A stretch of 34,650 nucleotides of DNA from a virus, in the IMG/VR virus record IMGVR_UViG_3300019758_000278, positions 1-34,650 of that record; one strand, written 5' to 3'. Below, piece after piece: positions 7,851-13,680 of the stretch. Below the pieces are notes generated by a model. The model was not told where the DNA came from and did not search any database. It saw nothing but the letters and a program-made list of their open reading frames with translations. A program made the translations under genes and the position numbers. The number at the start of each line of letters is the position of its first letter. Position 1 is the stretch's first letter.

Positions 7851-7967
7851 ATGTTAAAAGGATATATTAAAGAATGTATATGTTTTCAAACAAAGGACAA
7901 CGTATTAATTGTGTTAGGAGTAACACAATGGATTGCCATCTTATTATTAGGGTATTCATTTTTTTAA
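7851..7967 (+). CDS. single-span membrane micropeptide (38 aa)
   Basis: A 38-codon frame in the 190-base gap after the DUF6633-like gene. The N-terminal 17 residues are polar and include two Cys (KECICF). Residues ~18-38 form one hydrophobic helix (VLIVLGVTQWIAILLLGYSFF) that runs to the C-terminus. The spacing of 12 bases to the next gene and the clear membrane segment support a real product. Function is unknown. Small membrane proteins in early phage operons can act on host division or superinfection, but nothing here shows that. Confidence 0.5.
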   Translation: MLKGYIKECICFQTKDNVLIVLGVTQWIAILLLGYSFF

Positions 7968-7979
7968 ATAGCAGGAATA

Positions 7980-8201
7980 ATGACTGAAAAAGATATAAGG
8001 CGAATCGGATTTGAATTTGTAAAAGAGTACGAACATGATGAGTGGTTTACTCGTAGATACAAAAAAGGGGTTATTGTAGCTGAATTTACATACCGTTCTG
8101 AAAACGCAGTTTTAGAAACTTTTGATATTACGATTGATGAAGTTGTAGGTAAGTCAGTTGATTTTTTGAAATTGAGAGAATTAGATAGAATTTTAAATTA
8201 A
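7980..8201 (+). CDS. small early protein (73 aa)
   Basis: The 73-residue protein is predicted as alternating strands and helix: a short N-terminal helix (EKDIRRIGFEFVKEY), a beta-hairpin (WFTRRYKKGVIVAEFTYR), a strand pair and a C-terminal helix. No known family is recognised. It sits in the run of closely spaced small early genes. Confidence 0.6.
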   Translation: MTEKDIRRIGFEFVKEYEHDEWFTRRYKKGVIVAEFTYRSENAVLETFDITIDEVVGKSVDFLKLRELDRILN

Positions 8202-8212
8202 GTGTAGAAATC

Positions 8213-8347
8213 ATGAATTTAAAAGAAGCTGAAAAATTCATCAAAAAAATAGCCAAGAGACAAAAGGGGTGCGCTCCTTCGGTTGGCTTAATGGATGAGA
8301 TTGTAGAAAAAGCTCGTGAAATTATTAACAAAAAAAACAGTAGATAA
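8213..8347 (+). CDS. small basic early protein (44 aa)
   Basis: A 44-codon frame starting 11 bases after the previous stop and ending in a TAATG overlap with the next gene. The product is Lys-rich with two helices separated by a short linker (KGCAPSVGL). Function is unknown. The coupled stop/start is the best evidence for translation. Confidence 0.55.
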   Translation: MNLKEAEKFIKKIAKRQKGCAPSVGLMDEIVEKAREIINKKNSR

Positions 8348-8550
8348 TGGGGGTACTTAAACATTATAAAGCAATTCGTTGTATTGAAAAAAGAATAGCC
8401 GATTTGCAAGAAGAAAAATTGATGGAGGAAAAAATAATGGATAATCCAGAATTACCTTCTTGTGAATACTATGCTTCAATTAATATTAAAAACTTCAATC
8501 AAGAAATTGATGAGTTGAGAGAAACCTTACAAGAACTAATTAAACAGTAA
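8347..8550 (+). CDS. small coiled-coil protein (67 aa)
   Basis: The 67-residue protein consists of two antiparallel-type charged helices (residues ~8-32 and ~45-66) separated by a loop with NPELPSCEYYAS. No family is recognised. The start overlaps the upstream stop and the ASCH-like gene follows after 3 bases. Confidence 0.6.
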   Translation: MGVLKHYKAIRCIEKRIADLQEEKLMEEKIMDNPELPSCEYYASINIKNFNQEIDELRETLQELIKQ

Positions 8551-8553
8551 TTA

Positions 8554-8835
8554 ATGAAGACACTACACCTAAATCTAAAAAAGAAGTGGTTTGATATGAT
8601 TGCTTCAGGAATAAAAAAAGAGGAGTACAGGACTATAAAACCTTATTGGGAAAAAAGACTCTATTCACAAAACTTCGACACGATAACTTTTTCAAATGGT
8701 TATGCTAAAGATAGAAGGCAGATGGTGGTAAAATGTTTGTATGTTTTTGAGGGAATAGGCTTACCTCGATGGGGTGCGCCTTTACAAAAAGTTTATGTCA
8801 TTCATTTAGGTGAAATATTAAGTAAGAATTTTTAA
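8554..8835 (+). CDS. ASCH (PUA-like) domain protein
   Basis: This 93-residue single-domain protein matches the short ASCH-type proteins of phages and Bacteroidota: an opening MKTLHLNLKKKWFDMI, the GxKKEEYR motif (residues ~19-26), KPYWEKRL, a strand FDTITFSNGY, and a closing strand pair ending KVYVIHLGEI. ASCH domains have a PUA-like beta-barrel with a cleft that binds nucleic acid or nucleosides, and some members are RNA or acetylcytidine hydrolases. A role in RNA binding or processing during infection is inferred from the family only. Confidence 0.8.
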   Translation: MKTLHLNLKKKWFDMIASGIKKEEYRTIKPYWEKRLYSQNFDTITFSNGYAKDRRQMVVKCLYVFEGIGLPRWGAPLQKVYVIHLGEILSKNF

Positions 8836-8852
8836 ACAGTAATAATTTAGAT

Positions 8853-9038
8853 ATGAGTAAAATCGAAAGAGTAATACTTTATGTAACTATCATCGTATTG
8901 ACAATATATAGCTTTTACCTACGCAAAAAAATAAAAATAACCGAAAAGCTAGCTATTGAATTGATTAATGATCTAGATGATAGAGAGAAAAAAATTGATA
9001 AGCTAATAACAGAATTAATACAACTAAAGAAACAGTAA
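8853..9038 (+). CDS. small membrane-anchored coiled-coil protein (61 aa)
   Basis: A membrane helix at residues ~6-23 (RVILYVTIIVLTIYSFYL) is followed by a positive stretch (RKKIK) and a charged coiled coil to residue 61, probably N-out or cytoplasmic depending on topology. The layout resembles inner-membrane spanin subunits, but the gene is far from the lysis genes and lies in the early region, so that reading is not favoured. Function is unknown. Confidence 0.6.
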   Translation: MSKIERVILYVTIIVLTIYSFYLRKKIKITEKLAIELINDLDDREKKIDKLITELIQLKKQ

Positions 9039-9048
9039 ATAAACGAAT

Positions 9049-9327
9049 ATGAAAGATTTATCAGAATTATTAGACGAGTTAGCACAGGAAGCAGGATTTG
9101 CTGACTGGATTAATATTACAAGCGGAGACTTGGAACAACACGAGACAGATGAAATTCAAAAGAATTTATATCAAATTGCTTGTCAAAGGTTATATGCAGA
9201 ATTGCAAAGCTTTAATGAGGCAGAAATTCTATTGAAGTTTATGACAAGGTTTTTAGCAACGTCAGAAGCAGTTGCTAAAGTTGATATAGCTAATTATTTA
9301 GCTTCTGATGAATATTTAGATAACTAA
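9049..9327 (+). CDS. acidic early protein of unknown function (92 aa)
   Basis: The 92-residue, strongly acidic and helical protein contains a short amphipathic opening (DLSELLDELAQEAGFADW) and a helical core around residues 40-75. No motif or family is recognised. Acidic small proteins in phage early operons are often nucleic-acid mimics or inhibitors, but there is no direct evidence here. Confidence 0.6.
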   Translation: MKDLSELLDELAQEAGFADWINITSGDLEQHETDEIQKNLYQIACQRLYAELQSFNEAEILLKFMTRFLATSEAVAKVDIANYLASDEYLDN

Positions 9328-9347
9328 AAACCTGTAGCTAAGTTAAT

Positions 9348-10076
9348 ATGCCTAATCCAATTAATAAAATAATTTTCACACCAAAACAACATCAGTTTTT
9401 ACGTAATAACTATGGTTCGATGACTAACCGACAATTAGCTGATGCTTTAGGTTTAAAATTAACACGTGTAAGAATGGAGTTGTATTCTTTAGGGCTTAAA
9501 AGAATGGAGTTGCAATACTGGACAAAAGAACAAGTGCAATTTCTTAAAGATAATTACAAGTTGTTTGGAGATACTGAATTGGCGGAAATATTCGAAGTGA
9601 AATGGCACAAACCAAAAGGTTGGACTAAAAAGCATATTGAAAAGAAGCGACGATACCTAAAGCTTAAAAGAACGATAGCACAAAAAAAGAACATTTTTAA
9701 GCGTAATAAAGCTATGGGCAGATGGAGTGAGTGTGCAAAGAAACGTTGGGGAACAACAGGACAAGCAAAAAAGGGAGACAAAAGAGTATGGTTTACTTCT
9801 GATAGCAACCTTCCTTTTGTAGTTATAAAAACGAAAACAGGGTTTGTACATTATAATCGATGGTTATGGAAAAAACATAAAGGAACTATTCCTCCAGGAA
9901 TGAATGTCGTTATCAATGGAAGTGATAGAATTAATTATACGATTAATGATTTAATACTTCTTACTAACGCAGAACTGTCCGCAAGAAATTCAAAAAACAG
10001 GGTGGCTTCAGAATTTAAAGAGACTCAAAACTTAATTAGAAAAATAAATAAATACACCATTAAAAATGAAAAATAA
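9348..10076 (+). CDS. two-HTH protein with degenerate HNH domain, candidate regulator
   Basis: This 242-residue basic protein begins with two tandem Myb/SANT-like or HTH repeats: residues ~10-50 (FTPKQHQFLRNNYG, NRQLADALGLK) and ~57-80 (WTKEQVQFLKDNYK, DTELAEIF). A Lys/Arg-rich linker follows (~95-140). The C-terminal third is laid out like an HNH endonuclease (RWLWKKHKGTIPPGMNVVI, NDLILLTNAEL). The normal catalytic His in the 'vHHxD' position is replaced (VVINGSD), so nuclease activity is doubtful. DNA binding looks certain. Its place near the end of the early operon, where Mu has Mor and C, makes a middle/late activator attractive but unproven. Alternatively it is a decayed homing-type endonuclease. 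Confidence 0.72.
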   Translation: MPNPINKIIFTPKQHQFLRNNYGSMTNRQLADALGLKLTRVRMELYSLGLKRMELQYWTKEQVQFLKDNYKLFGDTELAEIFEVKWHKPKGWTKKHIEKKRRYLKLKRTIAQKKNIFKRNKAMGRWSECAKKRWGTTGQAKKGDKRVWFTSDSNLPFVVIKTKTGFVHYNRWLWKKHKGTIPPGMNVVINGSDRINYTINDLILLTNAELSARNSKNRVASEFKETQNLIRKINKYTIKNEK

Positions 10077-10416
10077 TATAGAAGGACTTAACGATGTACT
10101 TTTTGATACTCTTAAAGGTTTAAACTCAGGAGATGTTTCAGTATCTAAAGCAAAAGCAATTGTAGATGTAAGCACAGCAATAACTAAAAACGCATCCTTA
10201 CAATTACAAGTATTTAAACTATCAAAAGGAAAAGTAGCTCCTCCGAGTTTATTAAGTGAGAAAAAATTTAGAGCTACTATAAATTCTACTGATAAACATG
10301 AGCAACTAACTGAATTTGCTGTTAGTATAGGTTATGATAATGTGACTGAAGCAATAGGCGATTTAGGAAAGTTTGAGTTTGAAACTAAGTTTAAAAAGGA
10401 GTTTTTAGAAAAGTAA
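10066..10416 (+). CDS. small conserved-type phage protein (116 aa)
   Basis: The 116-residue protein opens with a pattern (GLNDVLFDTLKGLN, then SKAKAIVDVSTAITKNASLQLQ) that I recognise from small phage and prophage proteins of the 'LNdxLFxqLxxLnd ... RAkAixdvaxxIixnA' type. These have unknown function and are usually near early/late regulators. Here the N-terminal ~55 residues match that pattern and the C-terminal half is different. It overlaps the two-HTH gene by 11 bases and is the last gene before a strong terminator. Confidence 0.65.
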   Translation: MKNNIEGLNDVLFDTLKGLNSGDVSVSKAKAIVDVSTAITKNASLQLQVFKLSKGKVAPPSLLSEKKFRATINSTDKHEQLTEFAVSIGYDNVTEAIGDLGKFEFETKFKKEFLEK

Positions 10417-10474
10417 AATACAGTTACGAGAATGGTATGAAACCAATTACAACCAAATAACCTAAATCCAAATG

Positions 10475-10503
10475 AAAGCCACTTTTAATCGAGTGGCTTT
10501 TTT
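10475..10503 (+). terminator. Rho-independent terminator of the early operon
   Basis: A 9-bp perfect stem AAAGCCACT/AGTGGCTTT (10475-10483 with 10492-10500) with an 8-base loop is followed by a T run (10498-10503). The outer bases CAAAT and ATTTG extend the pairing. It lies 58 bases after the last early gene stop and would end the early + strand transcript. An ATG at 10472 opens a reading frame through the hairpin, which argues that the next gene starts later, at 10532. Confidence 0.85.
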
Positions 10504-10531
10504 ATTTGTTATATTTGGAGAAAAATATAAT

Positions 10532-11023
10532 ATGAATAACCAAGAGGTACAAAACCTTCCTAAAAATCAAAAAGTTATTGCTGTTTTACTACTTGTAGTA
10601 GGAGTCTATATAATATTTAGTATTGTAGGTAATAATAAAGAGGCTGTTAATACTACTACATCAAAGGTAGTAGCTATTCCAGAAGTTACTACTGTTCAGA
10701 AAAAAACCACTGATTATCATACGCCTGATAATTATGTTTTAGATTACTACCACGCTATTAATAATAAAGATTGGAATACATTAAAGCAAAGGACAGTAAA
10801 TTCGTACAACGAAAATAGTTTAAAGGGCTTTTTTGAGTTTAAAAACTTTACAGGAATACAAATTGTTAACGTAGAGAAAATAAGTAAAGAAATAGCTATT
10901 GTAACGGTTAATGCTACTTATTTAGATGCTGCTAACGTTAAAAAAACAACTCAGTTAAAAGTGCGTTGTGAGTTGGCGCAAGATTATTTAACCTGGTTAA
11001 TAAATCCTCTTACAGTTTTTTAG
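10532..11023 (+). CDS. membrane-anchored NTF2-like protein, possible moron
   Basis: The start at 10532 was chosen because the longer frame begins inside the terminator hairpin. The 163-residue product has one N-terminal membrane helix (residues ~14-32, KVIAVLLLVVGVYIIFSIV), a Ser/Thr-rich linker, and a C-terminal domain of ~95 residues with a DUF4878/NTF2-like layout (YVLDYYHAINNKDWNTLKQ, then strands ending in TWLINPLTVF). It would be anchored in the inner membrane with the domain outside. A TATATTTG box at 10510-10517 resembles the Bacteroidota -7 element TAnnTTTG, but no good upstream TTG is seen. The terminator in front and this box suggest an independently expressed moron acting on the lysogen surface. 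Confidence 0.6.
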   Translation: MNNQEVQNLPKNQKVIAVLLLVVGVYIIFSIVGNNKEAVNTTTSKVVAIPEVTTVQKKTTDYHTPDNYVLDYYHAINNKDWNTLKQRTVNSYNENSLKGFFEFKNFTGIQIVNVEKISKEIAIVTVNATYLDAANVKKTTQLKVRCELAQDYLTWLINPLTVF

Positions 11024-11030
11024 TATTTCC

Positions 11031-11061
11031 TTGACTTGTATTGGGTTGAATATTATTTTTG
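11031..11061 (+). promoter_or_regulatory. Bacteroidota-type promoter candidate
   Basis: TTG at 11031-11033 is followed after 20 bases by TATTTTTG at 11054-11061, matching the -33 TTG / -7 TAnnTTTG layout of flavobacterial sigma factor promoters. It overlaps the first codons of a longer reading frame whose ATG coincides with the -33 region. The next in-frame ATG at 11067 is only 6 bases downstream, so the transcript would be leaderless or nearly so if this promoter drives it. Confidence 0.45.
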
Positions 11062-11066
11062 TTATA

Positions 11067-11258
11067 ATGGCAAGCAACCCCGACTTAATAAAACGCAAGA
11101 GAGAGGATATAAGAAACGAATTCCATAACAAATGGCAAACCAAAACTTATCAAGGTGTGCCAATTTACTCTTTAGCATATATTTATATGAAATTAGGCGA
11201 AAAGTATTACTTGTCGCCTAAAACCATCGAAAATATTTTATTTCACCGAGTTAATTAG
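11067..11258 (+). CDS. small HTH-like DNA-binding protein (63 aa)
   Basis: The start at MASNPDLIKRKRE (11067) was chosen over an upstream in-frame ATG at 11031, because the added residues are hydrophobic and the promoter-like site lies there. The 63-residue protein has a basic helix (KRKREDIRNEFHNKW), then a helix-turn-helix-like end: SLAYIYMKLGEKYYLSPKTIENILF, in which the segment YYLSPKTIENIL is typical of small recognition helices in Bacteroidota phage proteins. It may regulate the late modules. Its last 8 bases overlap the end of the convergent minus-strand tail-terminator gene. Confidence 0.6.
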   Translation: MASNPDLIKRKREDIRNEFHNKWQTKTYQGVPIYSLAYIYMKLGEKYYLSPKTIENILFHRVN

Positions 11259-11793
11259 GTATAATATATAGCGGTTCTTCATTCGCTATTGGTTTAGTTC
11301 CTTTGTCAACAATTACATCTCCAGGAGTAGCTTCATTGTAATTTATTTGTGCGCTATTATCTACCACACTACAAGCAAAGCTTTGTAAATAAAGATTACC
11401 GCTAGATCCTGTATCAACTGCTCCAAACCCCGTTCTTCGCATTTCAGCATAATGAGTACCTGAAGAGGCATGAAGTATAGCGTGAATATTAGATATTGTT
11501 TCTAAGTAAGTTAAAGCATCTGCTTCGTTATAAGCGCCCTGGTATGTATCTAAAAACGTTTCGTAAAAGTAAAAAATATCAACCTGTACATTTGCCCTTT
11601 GTACATGTTCGCTTAAATCTTCAGTATTTAAAATGCGAAAACGTAAAAATAATGCAGGAGTTGGGAATGGATGTTCTTCTACTAAAAAACCAACTTGATT
11701 ATGCCATAAATCTACCCAATTAATTTCGGGGATGTTGTCGGTTAATTTTTTTGCTAGTTCCTGGTATAATTTGTGCCAACCTTGTAATTCCAT
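11251..11793 (-). CDS. tail terminator / tail completion protein
   Basis: The start at 11793 (MELQGWHKLYQEL) gives 180 residues and follows the upstream stop by one base. An ATG at 11820 would add 9 residues and overlap. The central region (PALFLRFRILNTEDLSEHVQ, VDIFYFYETFLDT) is beta-rich and resembles head-tail joining or tail terminator proteins that cap the tube of contractile tails. The location directly after the gpG-like gene agrees with Mu order, where tail completion follows head genes. No enzymatic motif. It is the last gene of the minus-strand head module. Confidence 0.65.
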   Translation of the reverse strand: MELQGWHKLYQELAKKLTDNIPEINWVDLWHNQVGFLVEEHPFPTPALFLRFRILNTEDLSEHVQRANVQVDIFYFYETFLDTYQGAYNEADALTYLETISNIHAILHASSGTHYAEMRRTGFGAVDTGSSGNLYLQSFACSVVDNSAQINYNEATPGDVIVDKGTKPIANEEPLYIIPN

Positions 11794-11794
11794 T

Positions 11795-12313
11795 TTATAG
11801 TTGTTTAAATCGTTTTTCAATCTCGTTTAAAACCCAATTATCCAATTGGTTTAAAAGTGTGTTAGAGTGTCCTAAAAATTGCCTTTTAGGTATATTTATA
11901 CTTATGGTTTCCTTTTTTGTTAAGGCTAAAGCTTTCCACATGCTATTGCCTGTAACCTTTAGCATAAACCAAAAATAACGACGAGCTCTTGGGGTTAAAG
12001 TAATTTTTAAAGTACCGCCATTGTTGTGTATTTCTGCATGTTCAGCATCTGAACCAAAAACAATTCGCTTTTCATTTGCATCAAATACTTGAATAGAGTT
12101 CATTAAAAATGCTGATTTAATTAAAACCTTTCTTCCAGGATCTAAATCGTTTGCTCTTTGTTGCCATGGCTCAAAAGCATCATTTGTGAAACCTTGGTTT
12201 TGAAAGCTGTCTTTAAAAAAATTAACACCTGTAACACTTGCGTAACGAACTACGTTTTTCTTTAAATCGTTAGCTAATGATTTAAAATCGGGTGTTTGGT
12301 TTATTTTACTCAT
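11795..12313 (-). CDS. phage virion morphogenesis protein (Mu gpG-like)
   Basis: This 172-residue protein fits the Mu gpG / phage virion morphogenesis family, thought to act in tail completion or head-tail joining. Recognisable parts are an N-terminal helix (FKSLANDLKKNVVRYASVTGVNFFKDSF), the W residue in EPWQQR, a segment GRKVLIKSAFLMNSI (as in 'LxxtGxLrxSi' of the family), then a strand with HAEIHNNGG and ARRYFW. It lies downstream of the MuF gene and upstream of the tail terminator, the expected position. The 65 bases before it contain no clear promoter on this strand. Confidence 0.85.
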   Translation of the reverse strand: MSKINQTPDFKSLANDLKKNVVRYASVTGVNFFKDSFQNQGFTNDAFEPWQQRANDLDPGRKVLIKSAFLMNSIQVFDANEKRIVFGSDAEHAEIHNNGGTLKITLTPRARRYFWFMLKVTGNSMWKALALTKKETISINIPKRQFLGHSNTLLNQLDNWVLNEIEKRFKQL

Positions 12314-12378
12314 TTTTAGTATATTTGCATTATAACGCTTCTCGGCTTTGTCCTTGTAGTACGTTTAAGTAAAGGTTT

Positions 12379-13680
12379 TTAATCTTTACTTTTTTTTATG
12401 TCTTTTCTCAAGTAATGTTTTACCTCTTTTCGGTTTTTACTTATCAAAATAACCTCTTTTATACTTTTATAGTTTTCAGCATTTTTAAACCTACCTGCAA
12501 GCTCATTTAAAATACTTTTAAAATCTCTAGCACTGTTTTGTAAATCAATTACTAGGACTTCTACATTTTGTTCTTTTGCTTTAGTTAGTATTTTACGCAA
12601 ACGATTTCCTTCAGGTGATTTACGGTCGGCAATTTTGTTATTAATTAAATACTCGGCATTCTTTTTTTCTTTAAGAAAAACATGCGGTGTTAATTTGACT
12701 GTTTTACCTAGTTCATCTGCTATTTTAATAGCTACTTTGTAGTTTCCTATTAATTCTCTTGGATTTGCATCTGCAAAAGGATGTACATAAACTTTAGCTG
12801 CGTTGTTAGCTGTATAACGAGCTTTACCATACGGTGCGATCAGTTTAAAGTTTTCAAAAGCTTTTACAATGTCCTTTTCTTCATTTTTAGGAAAGGTAAA
12901 ATACGGATGCTCATTTTCATCAAATACCTGGTTAACTTTACCAACATTAAAACCAAAACCTTCGTCGGGTTGTGTGGTTGTTTTATAAGCTGTAACAGTT
13001 TCTGTTGTTGGTTTTACGTAACAACGACAACGCCAACCGTTAGGCGGATAGTGGGTGTTCCAAAACGGATCATTTACAGGTTTTACAACACCGTGAAGTT
13101 TATCGTGATCGTGGCGAACTCTAGCATCTTCTACGGTCATATATTTTAAGTTCGGAAATAAGTCCTGGTTTTCTTCATAACCTTTCCAGTCACGAGCTGC
13201 TTGAGCAGAACGTTTTGCAGTTTGGTATTCAGCTTGTAAATAGTTTTGGTTGTATTTTTTATGTACAACTTCTACCTTTCTTTTAAACTCGTTAAATGAT
13301 CTTATTTTACCTTTTTCATCAACTAACAAGTTATTCATTTCAGCCAACTGTTGATAGGTTTTAGCCCCTGAAAATTGATACAGATTTTGTTTAAGTTGCT
13401 GAACTGTTTTAGAGTTTACAGCATCCATAGTTAACCACTTTTTACCATAACCATTGGCAGCACCTTTTTCTAATTCGTTATAGGTTTTAGTAATTAACTC
13501 AGGGTGTAAATCGCTAGGTTTTAGTTTACCATTGTGTAATTTTTTGGCAATGTCATCAATTAATTTGGACCAGGTACTAAGGTCGATGGCTTCAATTGAA
13601 ATTTGAGTGTCATTACCACAAACATGCTGATTAGTATAATACGCATTGATGGCTTGGGTGTTAGTTATTGACTTTTTTTT
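12379..13680 (-). CDS. MuF (gpF-like) minor head protein with C-terminal nuclease-toxin-like extension, expressed by -1 frameshift
   Basis: The open frame codes 433 residues but its first ATG is codon 85 (13428). Codons 1-84 are clearly coding: they read in typical MuF N-terminal style (NAYYTNQHVCG, then IDLSTWSKLIDDIAKKLHNG). The MuF core is at residues ~181-224, with DARVRHDH, LHGV, PFWNTHYPPNGWRCRC. Mu gpF and SPP1 gp7 are minor head proteins injected or bound at the portal. Residues ~290-430 form an extension (ADELGKTVKLTPH, ADRKSPEG, AKEQNVEVLVIDL) like the CdiA-type tRNase/nuclease domains of MuF polymorphic toxins. No immunity gene is evident nearby. Because there is no start codon at its beginning and a ten-A run joins it to the portal frame, it is probably made as a portal fusion. 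Confidence 0.8.
   Translation of the reverse strand, partial: KKKSITNTQAINAYYTNQHVCGNDTQISIEAIDLSTWSKLIDDIAKKLHNGKLKPSDLHPELITKTYNELEKGAANGYGKKWLTMDAVNSKTVQQLKQNLYQFSGAKTYQQLAEMNNLLVDEKGKIRSFNEFKRKVEVVHKKYNQNYLQAEYQTAKRSAQAARDWKGYEENQDLFPNLKYMTVEDARVRHDHDKLHGVVKPVNDPFWNTHYPPNGWRCRCYVKPTTETVTAYKTTTQPDEGFGFNVGKVNQVFDENEHPYFTFPKNEEKDIVKAFENFKLIAPYGKARYTANNAAKVYVHPFADANPRELIGNYKVAIKIADELGKTVKLTPHVFLKEKKNAEYLINNKIADRKSPEGNRLRKILTKAKEQNVEVLVIDLQNSARDFKSILNELAGRFKNAENYKSIKEVILISKNRKEVKHYLRKDIKKSKD

Noticed and set aside
8853-9038. Inner-membrane spanin
   Set aside because: Topology fits but the gene is in the early region far from the endolysin, and a u-spanin candidate exists at 20585.
10472-10531. 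Longer reading frame for the NTF2-like gene starting at 10472
   Set aside because: It begins inside the terminator hairpin and would be translated through it; the residues before 10532 have no signal or domain value.
12374-12402. GTAAAG-loop-CTTTAC hairpin followed by T8 on the + strand
   Set aside because: It overlaps the end of the minus-strand MuF gene; only 6 bp and AT-rich, and no + transcript is expected there. Kept only as a weak antisense terminator possibility.
12379-13428. MuF gene starting at ATG 13428 as the normal product
   Set aside because: 84 upstream codons read as MuF N-terminal sequence; starting at 13428 would cut into the domain.
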